Below, piece by piece: positions 25,559-34,146 of a DNA stretch of 64,000 nt. Within the stretch, counting starts at the first letter, position 1; each line of letters starts with the position of its first letter. A program made the translations under genes and the position numbers. Origin of the DNA: Curtobacterium sp. Leaf261 (GTDB lineage Bacteria; Actinomycetota; Actinomycetes; Actinomycetales; Microbacteriaceae); the NCBI RefSeq assembly GCF_001422205.1, contig NZ_LMMJ01000010.1, positions 1-64,000 on the forward strand, given 5' to 3'. The notes under the pieces were generated by a model. It was not told the DNA's origin. It did no database searches and was given only the letters and a program-made list of their open reading frames with translations.

Positions 25559-25879
25559 ATGATGGCGGCGGTAGTCGCCGGGATCGTGGGTGTCGTTTTC
25601 CTTGCTGTGGGAATCCCGGTGTACGCCGGCACTTGGCGTTCATGGACGAGGTCGATGATGGTCCCGTCCTTCATGCTCGCGGCAGCCTGGTACGGGGTCG
25701 CGGGTGTCTTTGCTGGCGCGGCAGCGTTGTTCTCGATCCTTCCGGAGGAGATGGGCTGGATCCCGTTCGGATTCTTCGCCGTTGCGTGTGTCACTGCGGC
25801 GATCGGGCTGTACTCCCTCCTCGTGGGGACGCCCCGATGGCTGCAGCCTCGCTGGTATCGCGCGGAGTCCGCCCGATGA
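25559..25879 (+). CDS. Small three-helix membrane protein
   Basis: 106 residues with three hydrophobic segments (AVVAGIVGVVFLAVGIPVYA, SFMLAAAWYGVAGVFAGAAALF, GFFAVACVTAAIGLYSLLV) and a basic C-terminus. ATG 25559 was chosen because the preceding in-frame region is polar and unlike a coding N-terminus. Its stop overlaps the next ATG (ATGA), so it is co-translated with the 25876 gene and probably partners it. Confidence 0.65.
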   Translation: MMAAVVAGIVGVVFLAVGIPVYAGTWRSWTRSMMVPSFMLAAAWYGVAGVFAGAAALFSILPEEMGWIPFGFFAVACVTAAIGLYSLLVGTPRWLQPRWYRAESAR

Positions 25880-27240
25880 CCGGGACTGGAACCGCTGCCT
25901 TCCTCGTCGTCGGGCCGGTCACCGTGCCCGTGCCCGATGGGTGGGTGGCGATCGATTCACCCCTCGGTATCGTCGGTGCTGCAACGCCAGCACGGAACGA
26001 TGGCTCCTTCCGCCCGAACGTCGTGGTCTCGACAGTTCCGCGTCCGGCTCCGATCCACGCGGTGTGTGCCGAGACCATCGCCGCAGTCATCGCGATCCGG
26101 CCGCGGACGCAGGTGCTCGATGTGACACCCGACGAACGGCTCGGCGGCCCGGGACGATGCATCTGGTACGCCTACGAGCAGGCCGGCCAGTGGATCATTG
26201 TGCAGCAGTGGATGACAGTGACGGCTCGGGAACAGGTGCACCTGACGGCGAGTGTCTCGGTCGACGAGTTCGAGTACTTCCGTTCTGGGTTCGTAGCGAT
26301 CGCCGAGAGCATCGTGATCGCGCCCGGGGACTCCCCGTCCGATCGCTCCTTGTCCGTTGGAGCTCGCGCGATGAACAGTGACCCGGTCCTTGAACCTGCT
26401 CTGGACGATCGGGTGTCCGCGCGTCTCGACGAGTCGTACGAGTCGTTGTCGGGAGTGCCCGGTGCGCAGCCACGGCCCGTCGGACGGTGGCTCATGAACG
26501 ACTCGACCTTGCAGCATCTCTTCGCGATCCGAGCGAGAGGAATGGTCGGCGGCGCCGACCGCAGGAGCGCGGACGGCATGTCGTTACGTGAACTCGGACT
26601 CACGAACCGATTCGGTGCTCCGGTCAACGACGGGCTGGCCATCGCCCGGCTCCTCGAACGGCCGTCCGCGCGGTTCGGGGCCTTGGCCCGTCATGCAGGC
26701 CTAGAGATCTCATGGACGCTCTGGTCTGACGGCACGATGGGACTTGTCCGCGGGGAGTCCAGTGTCGCCGAGCTCCCTCAGCGTCGTGCACGATCTGAGC
26801 CAGCGCTGTTCGACCGGGTTGGTCTGGGCCGTGCTGCGGGCCATCTGGTCGCCTGGATGGGCCTCTCGCCAGCATGGACGGTCGGGAATGACACCCGGCT
26901 GAGGCTGCCCGCCGACCTCGTCGATCGTCGCGTCGATGAACCAGGCGCACCCGAGGGGCCGTCACCTATCGACGACTGGGCGATGTGCAGGCTCTGGGCT
27001 CAGCCGGCGTGGGTTCGCATCACCGTGTGGCGCGACGGGGCGGGCCGCGGAGTCGACGTCGTTGCGGCCGGCGATGCCGGGTACTTCCGTGTTCGACCGA
27101 TGGATGGCGGGCAGGTCGAACTGTTCCCGGTTCCGAGCGGGACGGTGTTGCTGGATGCGCTTCACGTGCTCGCGGAACGTCCGACAGGTGATGGACGCAG
27201 TGGCACAAGATCCAGTTCGGGGGTGGCACCGCACCTGTGA
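25876..27240 (+). CDS. Two-domain protein with LpqN-like N-terminus and possible EspG-like C-terminus
   Basis: 454 residues, soluble. The first 165 or so (VTVPVPDGWVAIDSP ... QQWMTVTAREQVHLTASV) resemble the LpqN/LpqT fold of actinobacterial envelope proteins. Residues 200-440 resemble EspG-type chaperones of type VII secretion in pattern (W-R-I-T-V-W-R-D ... LLDALHVLAERP). Both assignments are tentative. The start overlaps the stop of the small membrane gene. No WXG100 or EccC gene is in view, so a secretion role cannot be shown. The HsdR_N gene begins 50 bases after its stop. Confidence 0.5.
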   Translation: MTGTGTAAFLVVGPVTVPVPDGWVAIDSPLGIVGAATPARNDGSFRPNVVVSTVPRPAPIHAVCAETIAAVIAIRPRTQVLDVTPDERLGGPGRCIWYAYEQAGQWIIVQQWMTVTAREQVHLTASVSVDEFEYFRSGFVAIAESIVIAPGDSPSDRSLSVGARAMNSDPVLEPALDDRVSARLDESYESLSGVPGAQPRPVGRWLMNDSTLQHLFAIRARGMVGGADRRSADGMSLRELGLTNRFGAPVNDGLAIARLLERPSARFGALARHAGLEISWTLWSDGTMGLVRGESSVAELPQRRARSEPALFDRVGLGRAAGHLVAWMGLSPAWTVGNDTRLRLPADLVDRRVDEPGAPEGPSPIDDWAMCRLWAQPAWVRITVWRDGAGRGVDVVAAGDAGYFRVRPMDGGQVELFPVPSGTVLLDALHVLAERPTGDGRSGTRSSSGVAPHL

Positions 27241-27290
27241 TGCCGACAGACTCTCAACTACCCTCAACGAGGGACTACCTAGGGGAAGCA

Positions 27291-28388
27291 ATGGAATTCG
27301 AAGAACGGCTCGCGGCACTCGCGACCAAGGTCAGCAATCAGCGCGAGGCGATCCAGACGGAGGAAGCGACCAAGAACGCGTTCGTCATGCCCTTCATCTC
27401 GACGATCCTCGGGTACGACGTTTTCAACCCGTTGGAGGTCGTGCCGGAGTTCACGGCAGACGTTGGGGTCAAGCGGGGCGAGAAGGTCGACTACGCGATC
27501 ATGCGTGACGGCGAAGTGCAGATCCTCATCGAGTGCAAGAAGTCGACCGAGCCGTTGAAGATCGAGCACGCATCGCAGCTGTTTCGGTACTTCTCCGTCA
27601 CGAACGCTCGTATCGCAGTGCTGACGAACGGCGAGGTCTACAACTTCTACACGGACCTCGATGCCCCGAACAAGATGGACGCGAAGCCGTTCCTCGTGCT
27701 CGACCTCGGGGACATCGACGAGACGCTGCTCACCGAGCTCCAGAAGCTGAGCAAGGAGAACTTCGACCTCGACTCGGTCATCAACGCGGCAGAGGAGCTG
27801 AAGTACGTCGGTTCACTCAAGCGAGCCCTGTCTGCGCAGCTCCGCGAGCCGTCCGACGAGTTCGCCAAGTTCCTGACCACCAGGGTCTATGACGGCTCGT
27901 ACACGCAGAAGGTCCGCGAGCAGTTCGGGCCGCTCGTCGCCAAGGCGATCAAGCAGTTCCTCAACGAGCAGGTCAACGACCGGCTCAAGACCGCTCTCGG
28001 CTCGTCGTTCGTCGGCAGTACGCAGATGGAAGCCCCAGCGGCGACGATCCAGAGCGAGGGTGCCGCTGAGGAGAACCTCGAGCAGGCGTCCGACGTGGTC
28101 ACCACGCAGGAGGAGCTCGAGGGGTACCAGATCGTCAAAGCGATCGCGTGTAGCGAGGTCAAGCCGTACCGGGTGGCGCACCGCGACCAGAAGTCGTACT
28201 TCGCGATCCTGCTCGACGACAACAACCGCAAGCCCATCGCCCGCCTGTGGTTCAACGGCAAGAAGCAGAAGTACATCGGCCTGTTTGACGAGAATAAAGT
28301 GGAGACGAAGCACCCGATCGATGCACTCGAAGATATCTATGAATTTTCTGAGATCATTCGTAGGGCAGTTCGAAGCGTTATCGCTTGA
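27291..28388 (+). CDS. HsdR_N-type restriction endonuclease-like protein, stand-alone
   Basis: 365 residues. The N-terminal half is a type I restriction R-subunit nuclease domain: D67 in EKVDYAI, then E81-C-K83 in LIECKK, the D-ExK core of PD-(D/E)xK nucleases. There is no helicase motor. The C-terminal half (YRVAHRDQKSYFAILLDDN ... QKYIGLFDE) is the domain common in stand-alone members. ATG 27291 follows AGGGGAAGCA and was preferred to ATG 27237, which overlaps the upstream stop. The last 100 bases are AT-rich, unlike the rest. The stop overlaps the TTG start of the next gene. Confidence 0.85.
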   Translation: MEFEERLAALATKVSNQREAIQTEEATKNAFVMPFISTILGYDVFNPLEVVPEFTADVGVKRGEKVDYAIMRDGEVQILIECKKSTEPLKIEHASQLFRYFSVTNARIAVLTNGEVYNFYTDLDAPNKMDAKPFLVLDLGDIDETLLTELQKLSKENFDLDSVINAAEELKYVGSLKRALSAQLREPSDEFAKFLTTRVYDGSYTQKVREQFGPLVAKAIKQFLNEQVNDRLKTALGSSFVGSTQMEAPAATIQSEGAAEENLEQASDVVTTQEELEGYQIVKAIACSEVKPYRVAHRDQKSYFAILLDDNNRKPIARLWFNGKKQKYIGLFDENKVETKHPIDALEDIYEFSEIIRRAVRSVIA

Positions 28389-29599
28389 TTGCATCGCCTA
28401 GCAACCGGTGGGCGGGCCCAGCTATTGCGGGATACGTCTACCAGTTCGACTATTCGATCAAGCGGATTCTGGGCTCAAGCGACGATGATCAATTCGTCAT
28501 TGAGGGCCTAGAGGATATCGATATCACTGACATCAACAACGAGCGGCGCGCCGTTCAAGTGAAGTACCATGAGGCCGCTCGCTTCAATGGGCTCAAATCT
28601 CTGCGTGATCCAATCAAAGAGATGTTTTTCGCATACGCACACGGCCTCGCGGAGTCATTCACACTTCACGCCCATTACGAAGCATCACAGAACCTGGGTA
28701 CCTCGCTGACTACTGCGGAGGTCATGGACTGCTTGACCGAACGGTCTCGTGGTGGCATTCGCCGATACTGGGTACCCCTAAACGAGGAGGTGATCCAAGG
28801 CTTCGCGGATCGGTTAGAGATCTCTCAAGGTCCAGATAGAAAGACCCAGCGACGGGAGGTCATGGCAATGATCGGGTCGTCAACGGATGCCACTGATGAC
28901 GAGTGCGAACATCTACTATATCCGACTGCTCTCGCTGTTATAGCCGAAATCGCGATGACCCGCGATGTGCGTCAGCGCACGATCGGTAGACAAGAGTTTA
29001 TAAACAAAGTGGACAGGCGCAAGCAGCTCTGGAGTGGCTGGCACGCTCGTCTGCAGTCGCGAGAACAGTGGGTGCGTTCGCTCAAGGCGATGTTGCGGAT
29101 CCGGCGATCTTTGCGGGCCACGTTAGTCCGCGGTCTTTGCCTCGACGGGGCGTCGCTAAACGACGGGGGTCTGCAGCCGCTTGTGCACGAGCTAGCTACG
29201 AAACAATTCGGTCCTGGCGCTCTCGTGGGTACCAAGCCGTGGACGATAATCTGCTCCGATAGCGCCGTCGCATTAGTTGTCAAGAGGTATCTAGTGCAGC
29301 ACGGGCTCAGTTTTAACGACGGCTTCGAATGGCTCGGGTTCTCAGCCACCCTATTTGAAATCGATCCAGTCGTGACCGTCAATAAGCCCGGCACAAAGCT
29401 AGTACACGTCAGTCACGCGATCAGGGTAGTAACCCTGGACTCGTTGCGCAATTCGGGACACATTCTCGCGCTCGATGTCCTCGTCGCGGCCTCCGGGCAG
29501 ATGTCAGAGGTGGCCCAGTTGGTGTCTGCTCGAGACTACGTCGGCAGTGATTCCCTCACGCTCGATGAGATAAACAGTATCATCAGGAGTTCTTCATGA
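28385..29599 (+). CDS. DUF4297/Cap4-like nuclease, defence effector
   Basis: 404 residues, clearly lower in GC than its surroundings. Residues 10-62 carry the DUF4297/Cap4 nuclease signature: GPAIAGYVYQFDYSIKRIL, then VIEGLEDIDI (E40, E43, D44) and QVKYHEA (Q58-K60), a PD-(D/E)xK core. The rest is unlabelled and helical, with some hydrophobic strands (LVRGLCLDGASLNDGG) of unknown role. The start is TTG 28385, overlapping the TGA of the HsdR_N gene, and the stop overlaps the next ATG (ATGA). In known DUF4297-HerA pairs this subunit degrades DNA after infection is sensed; the same role is inferred. Confidence 0.8.
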   Translation: MIASPSNRWAGPAIAGYVYQFDYSIKRILGSSDDDQFVIEGLEDIDITDINNERRAVQVKYHEAARFNGLKSLRDPIKEMFFAYAHGLAESFTLHAHYEASQNLGTSLTTAEVMDCLTERSRGGIRRYWVPLNEEVIQGFADRLEISQGPDRKTQRREVMAMIGSSTDATDDECEHLLYPTALAVIAEIAMTRDVRQRTIGRQEFINKVDRRKQLWSGWHARLQSREQWVRSLKAMLRIRRSLRATLVRGLCLDGASLNDGGLQPLVHELATKQFGPGALVGTKPWTIICSDSAVALVVKRYLVQHGLSFNDGFEWLGFSATLFEIDPVVTVNKPGTKLVHVSHAIRVVTLDSLRNSGHILALDVLVAASGQMSEVAQLVSARDYVGSDSLTLDEINSIIRSSS

Positions 29600-31347
29600 T
29601 CGATCTTTCCGACTACGCAAAACTTACTCATATCGGGCCGGACCTGATTGAACTCGAGATCGAATCAACAGATGAATATGAACGAAGCGGGATAAGTCTC
29701 GAGCTTGGTGCGCTTCTGGCGATCGAGGATGACGCCGGTACCAGGCTGGTTGCCTCGGTCCAGAGCTATAGAATTCGGGATCGAATTGGTCCAGCTGAAG
29801 AGGGGCCAACGAGTCCAACATTCACACTTTCGCTGCAGCCTATGGGGCGGATGGTCAACGGCAAGTTCACGCGTGGGGGGAACCAGATAACCATTCCGCC
29901 GAAGCGAGTGACTCTTGTGGGCAAAGAGGCACTCACCTCTATCTACGGCGGGCCAGTTTCCCCTAAGAGACTTGTCTTCAGTCACCTTGTTCAAGACCCA
30001 AATGTGGAAGTCGGTGTGAATGGCGACAGGTTGTTTGGGAAACATGTTGCGATTCTTGGTTCTAGCGGAAGCGGCAAGAGTTCTACCGTTGCAGCAGTCA
30101 TCCAAGCTGGTATCCGCGGTTCTGAAGACGGTGTTTTGAATAATGCCCACTCTGTGATGTTCGATCTGCATGGAGAATACTCATCTGCGTTCCCTGACGC
30201 TCGAACCATTCAGGTCGACGACATGGCGTTACCGTACTGGCTGCTGACTGCCGATGAGTTAGAGAGTATGTTCATCGAGAGCAATGAACAAAACTCTCAC
30301 AATCAGGTTTCCCAATTCCGCCGTGCGGTCATTCTGAATAAGCGTCGGCACAACCCGTCACTCGACCCACACGCTCGTACCTATGATTCGCCCGTGTTCT
30401 TCGACCTCGGAGAAGTCGTGAATTATCTTTCGAACTTAAATTCAGAGGTTATCAGCAAGATCGTCGGCGAGGGCCTCCCGAAATTGACCGATGGACGATT
30501 GATCACCTCACGGGAAGATAGTTATTTCACGGAAAGACTCAACTTCATCGAGACGAGTACGGCTAACGCGACGAGGGCGTCAAATGGGCCGTTCGGAGGT
30601 GAATTCAATCGATTATTGATGCGGCTAGAGGCGACCCTAGACGACCCGCGCCTAGCGTTCATTCTGTCTCCTCGCTCCGCCTCGGGGGAGGTCTACGGAA
30701 CGGCTGACTTCGCGGAGATTTTGTCCCATATTACAGGCTATTCGAATAACGCACAAACGAAGGTGACGATTATCGATCTCAGTGGAGTACCGTTTGAGAT
30801 GCTGAGCATTGTCGTTGCGCTTGTGACCAGATTGATTTTTACTTTTTGCTTTCTGCGCAAGAAGGAAAGTATTGAGGCCGGTTCCGAGTTGCCCTACCTA
30901 CTGGTGTACGAGGAAGCTCATAACTACGTCTCGCGAAATGACGCGGCGCGATTTGCTCCAGCGCGCAAAGCGATCGAGAGGGTCGCGAAAGAAGGACGGA
31001 AGTATGGGGTTGCTGTAATGGTGGTGAGCCAGCGACCTTCGGAGATCTCAGAGACCGTGCTTTCTCAATGTAGCAACTTCATCGTTATGCGACTCACCAA
31101 TCCGAGTGATCAACAGTACGTTCGGCGCCTGCTTCCGGACGAGCTTTCGGTGTGGACCGCAGGTTTGCCGAGTTTAGAGCAGCAGGAAGCGGTAATAATT
31201 GGTGATGCGGTGTCGATGCCAACTTTAGTGCGGGTTGACGATATCGCTGATCTTCCCGCCTCAGCTGACGTCCCGTTCCTGCAGGAATGGCGAAAGCGAT
31301 GGCTGGAGTTGTCTCTCAAAGATGTAACGGACGTGTGGCGAAGATGA
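29596..31347 (+). CDS. herA-like: HerA-type hexameric ATPase/translocase, defence partner
   Basis: 583 residues, normal for HerA. An N-terminal beta-barrel (HAS-barrel-like, to about residue 120) precedes the ATPase core. Walker A is GSSGSGKSS at 155-163, MFDLHGEY lies at 188-195, Walker B is PYLLVYEEAHNYV starting at 433, sensor VSQRP is at 477-481, and MRLTNPSD near 498 may be the arginine-finger segment. It is expected to form a ring that assembles with the nuclease encoded just upstream. GC content is low and codons unlike those of neighbouring operons, consistent with transfer. The gene ends 80 bases before the convergent LacI gene. Confidence 0.88.
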   Translation: MIDLSDYAKLTHIGPDLIELEIESTDEYERSGISLELGALLAIEDDAGTRLVASVQSYRIRDRIGPAEEGPTSPTFTLSLQPMGRMVNGKFTRGGNQITIPPKRVTLVGKEALTSIYGGPVSPKRLVFSHLVQDPNVEVGVNGDRLFGKHVAILGSSGSGKSSTVAAVIQAGIRGSEDGVLNNAHSVMFDLHGEYSSAFPDARTIQVDDMALPYWLLTADELESMFIESNEQNSHNQVSQFRRAVILNKRRHNPSLDPHARTYDSPVFFDLGEVVNYLSNLNSEVISKIVGEGLPKLTDGRLITSREDSYFTERLNFIETSTANATRASNGPFGGEFNRLLMRLEATLDDPRLAFILSPRSASGEVYGTADFAEILSHITGYSNNAQTKVTIIDLSGVPFEMLSIVVALVTRLIFTFCFLRKKESIEAGSELPYLLVYEEAHNYVSRNDAARFAPARKAIERVAKEGRKYGVAVMVVSQRPSEISETVLSQCSNFIVMRLTNPSDQQYVRRLLPDELSVWTAGLPSLEQQEAVIIGDAVSMPTLVRVDDIADLPASADVPFLQEWRKRWLELSLKDVTDVWRR

Positions 31348-31390
31348 GATCCTGCAGAGAACAGCGCGCCTCGCGCTTGCGTCGTATTTT

Positions 31391-31424
31391 CGTCGGTCCG
31401 TATCCGGCGTCGCCGGGTCCGACG
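31391..31424. terminator. Hairpin between the HerA gene and the convergent LacI gene
   Basis: CGTCGG (31391-31396) pairs with CCGACG (31419-31424), and inside it CCGGC (31404-31408) pairs with GCCGG (31412-31416). It could end both convergent transcripts. GC content returns to the genome norm here, so it also marks the right edge of the low-GC segment. Confidence 0.5.
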
Positions 31425-31427
31425 GGG

Positions 31428-32489
31428 TCATATGCGCTGACGTAAGCGATCGAGTTGCGCGGTGCTGTCCCTCACACTCAGGGTCAGCGGGGGGCCCGGG
31501 CGGGACTGTAGCGGGGCGTCGGACTCGATCTGGTCGAGCAACAACATCGCCGCCCGCTGCCCTAGCTCGACCGTGTCACGGGTCAGTGTCGTGAGCGCCG
31601 GGCGGACCAGGCGCGCCATGGCCGAGTCGTCGAACGACACGATCGACAGGTCAGCAGGCACGGCCACGCCCATCTCCGCCGCGACCCCGAGCCCCGCCAC
31701 CGCGAGGACGTCGTTGTCGTAGACGATCGCAGTCGGGCGGACCGGACGAGACAGCAGCGTCCGCGTCACCGACGCACCTGACTCGGCCGAGTAGTCCGTC
31801 GGGATCGTCTCGGCCGTCAGTCCCACGGAGGCGGCGAACCGCGCTAGAGCCGTGGCGCGCATCGCCGTGTGCTCGAACTCCTCGCGCCCGGCCACGTGCG
31901 CGATGCGCTGATGCCCCAGAGCGTGCAGGTACCCGAACACGGTGTCGGCAGCGTCGGAGTCATCGATCCACACCGACGGTGCATTGCCCGGCTGCGAGGG
32001 GTGCGACCCGACGACGACCGCCGGCATCCCCAGCTCGGACAGCAACTCGACGCGGGGGTCGGAGGACCGCGGATCGATGACGACCACCCCGTCCACCCGA
32101 TGCCCGCTCCACCACTCCCGGTAGGTGTCGAGCTCCTCGGAGAGGTCTCGCGCCACGAGGAGGTTCATGCCGACGTGGGTGCCGCCGGCGGCCGCAGCCC
32201 CGGTCAACCCGAGCTGGATCCCGGAGATCAGGTCACCGAAGAACGACTCGGTGCCCAGGGTCCGGGCGGGGCGGTTCAGCACGAAGCCGATCGTCCCCGC
32301 GCGCGCACCACCGAGGGCGCGGGCAGCGGAGTGCGGGCGCCAGTTGAGGTCACGCGCGATGCCCTGGATGCGGGCTCGTGTCTCGTCGGACACCCCGGGG
32401 CGGTCGTTGAGCGCGAAGGACACCGCGCCGACGGACACCCCGGCGCGCGCGGCGATGTCCGAGATCGTGGCTCGTTTCGGCGGCGTCAT
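31428..32489 (-). CDS. LacI-family repressor of the mannoside operon
   Basis: 353 residues from ATG 32489 (GGGGAGGGCTGCG upstream). HTH ATISDIAARAGVSVGAVSFALNDRPGV and hinge HSAARALGGARAG lead into a sugar-binding core (YLHALGHQRIAHVAGREEFE). It is divergent from the ABC/glycosidase operon and reads across a shared promoter region with a palindromic site at 32620-32635, so self-control plus control of the operon is expected. The inducer is probably a mannose-containing sugar. Confidence 0.92.
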   Translation of the reverse strand: MTPPKRATISDIAARAGVSVGAVSFALNDRPGVSDETRARIQGIARDLNWRPHSAARALGGARAGTIGFVLNRPARTLGTESFFGDLISGIQLGLTGAAAAGGTHVGMNLLVARDLSEELDTYREWWSGHRVDGVVVIDPRSSDPRVELLSELGMPAVVVGSHPSQPGNAPSVWIDDSDAADTVFGYLHALGHQRIAHVAGREEFEHTAMRATALARFAASVGLTAETIPTDYSAESGASVTRTLLSRPVRPTAIVYDNDVLAVAGLGVAAEMGVAVPADLSIVSFDDSAMARLVRPALTTLTRDTVELGQRAAMLLLDQIESDAPLQSRPGPPLTLSVRDSTAQLDRLRQRI

Positions 32490-32616
32490 CGCAGCCCTCC
32501 CCTCACGGAATCCGGTCCCGGCCGTCACCGAAACCGGTTGCGGCCCTCACCGAAACCAGTCCCGGCCTCCACAGAAGCCGGTCCCGGCGTCTCCTGCACA
32601 TCCTTGCGCATCGGAC

Positions 32617-32700
32617 TTGACTATAGCGCTTTAGTGATGAACTATGGCGTTCATCGACGGTAGCGACGCCGTGGCAGCAGCGGTTGCTAAACCGTTCAAG
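32617..32700 (+). promoter_or_regulatory. Promoter and LacI-type operators of the mannoside operon
   Basis: TTGACT (32617-32622) is a good -35; a weaker -10 (AACTAT, 32641-32646) lies 18 bases on. ACTATAGCGCTTTAGT (32620-32635) is a 16-bp palindrome with one mismatched pair and the central GCGC of a LacI operator, placed over the -35/spacer. A second imperfect site, TAAACCGTTCA (32689-32699), resembles the generic LacI/cre pattern. Repression by the divergent LacI protein follows. Confidence 0.6.
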
Positions 32701-32732
32701 CAGGCAGCGCGCGAACAAAGGAGTCCGAACCG

Positions 32733-34073
32733 ATGCCAGGCACCGAGAGCAGCAACCGCCTCACCCGAACCACCCGAACCACCCGCCGGTCCACCGGCCG
32801 ACCCACCAAGCGCGCTGCGGGCCTCCTGGCCGGCGCAGCCGCGGTCGCGCTCGTCCTGACGGGCTGCGCCAGTGGCAACAGCAGCGCCAGCGGCGACAGC
32901 GGCAAGGTCACCGGAACGGTCACGCTCCAGACGTGGGCGCTGACCCCGACGTACAGCGACTACCTCAAGGGTGTCGCGTCCTCGTTCGAGAAGAAGTACC
33001 CGGGCACGACGGTCAAGCTCGTCGACCAGCCGGGCGACGGCTACTCCGACAAGGTCCTCAGCCAGGCGAGCTCGAACTCGCTCCCCGACGTCATCAACCT
33101 GCCGCCGGACATCGCCCTGCCCCTCGCCAAGCGCGGGTTCCTGCAGGACATCAGCAAGGACGACTCCACGCTGAAGAAGACCTACGTCAACGGGGCCCTG
33201 AGCGCCTACAACTACAAGGGCGTCGACGGCACGTTCGGCTACCCCTGGTACCTCAACACGGACGTCGACTACTGGAACAAGTCGATGCTCTCGCAGTGCG
33301 GGCTCGACCCCGACAACGTCCCGAAGACCACCGACCAGCTGTTCGAGCAGGCCGCGACGATGCACGCCAAGTGCCCCGACGACTACCTGATGAGCCGGAA
33401 GCCCGGGCTGTCCGACTTCTCGCTCGCGGGCGTCAAGATCCTCAACAGCGACGGCACGAAGTTCACCTTCGCGAACTCGTCCAAGGCCGCTGACCTCATC
33501 GACAAGTACGCCAAGGCGTACCAGAACGGCTACATGCCGTCGTCGGTGCTGAACAGCGACTACCTCGGCAACTCGACGCTGTTCACGCAGACCAAGGTCG
33601 CGTGGACGACCGGTGGCGCGACGGCGATCGCCGACTTCGAGAAGAACAACCCGTCGCTCAAGGGCAACATCGTCGTCTCGCCGGCCCTCGACACCCCGCC
33701 GCTGTACGTGCAGGGCCTGTCGGTGTCGAGCAAGAGCAAGCACATCGCGACGGCTGAGGCCCTCGCGAAGTTCATGACGAACGCCACCAACCAGGAGAAG
33801 TTCGCGCACCTCGTGAGCATCTTCCCGTCCACGACCTCGTCGCAGTCCGACCCGTACTTCTCCAAGGACGACGGCACGACCGAGGCGAAGGCGCGCGTCC
33901 TCGCGAACAAGGCGCTGAAGACCGCGGAGAACCTGTCCCCGGTCGAGGCGAACGACGCGATGACGACGTTCCTCGACCAGCAGATCGCGCTCGCGATGAA
34001 GGGCCAGACGACGTCGAAGAAGGCGCTCGAGACGGCCCAGACCAAGATGAACACCCTGCTCGCCAACGGCTGA
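32733..34073 (+). CDS. Sugar-binding lipoprotein of the mannoside operon
   Basis: 446 residues. An RT-rich N-terminus, hydrophobic ALLAGAAAVAL-type stretch and lipobox LTGC (C45) mark a lipoprotein. The mature part is a family 1 solute-binding protein with aromatic residues typical of glycan binding (GTFGYPWYLNTDVDYWNKSM). ATG 32733 follows AAAGGAGTCCGAACCG. It is first in a five-gene operon with two permeases, a GH5-like enzyme and a GH38 alpha-mannosidase. A hairpin separates it from the permeases. Confidence 0.92.
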   Translation: MPGTESSNRLTRTTRTTRRSTGRPTKRAAGLLAGAAAVALVLTGCASGNSSASGDSGKVTGTVTLQTWALTPTYSDYLKGVASSFEKKYPGTTVKLVDQPGDGYSDKVLSQASSNSLPDVINLPPDIALPLAKRGFLQDISKDDSTLKKTYVNGALSAYNYKGVDGTFGYPWYLNTDVDYWNKSMLSQCGLDPDNVPKTTDQLFEQAATMHAKCPDDYLMSRKPGLSDFSLAGVKILNSDGTKFTFANSSKAADLIDKYAKAYQNGYMPSSVLNSDYLGNSTLFTQTKVAWTTGGATAIADFEKNNPSLKGNIVVSPALDTPPLYVQGLSVSSKSKHIATAEALAKFMTNATNQEKFAHLVSIFPSTTSSQSDPYFSKDDGTTEAKARVLANKALKTAENLSPVEANDAMTTFLDQQIALAMKGQTTSKKALETAQTKMNTLLANG

Positions 34074-34092
34074 GCGGACTCCAGAAGCCGGT

Positions 34093-34121
34093 CCGGCCGG
34101 GCTGCACACGCGCCCGGCCGG
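34093..34121 (+). terminator. Intercistronic hairpin after the binding-protein gene
   Basis: CCGGCCGGGC (34093-34102) and GCCCGGCCGG (34112-34121) form a 10-bp stem with a 9-base loop, 20 bases after the SBP stop and before a strong AAAGGAGG site. Such hairpins between SBP and permease genes usually give more SBP than permease by partial termination or by protecting the upstream mRNA. Confidence 0.75.
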
Positions 34122-34146
34122 GCCTTCACCCGAAAGGAGGTCCGCC

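Noticed and set aside
28385-29599. CBASS effector Cap4 with cyclic nucleotide sensing
   Set aside because: No CD-NTase or SAVED domain gene nearby; the partner is a HerA ATPase, so a DUF4297-HerA pair is the better reading.
24791-31347. Prophage
   Set aside because: No integrase, capsid, portal, terminase or lysis genes; only accessory and defence-type genes are seen.
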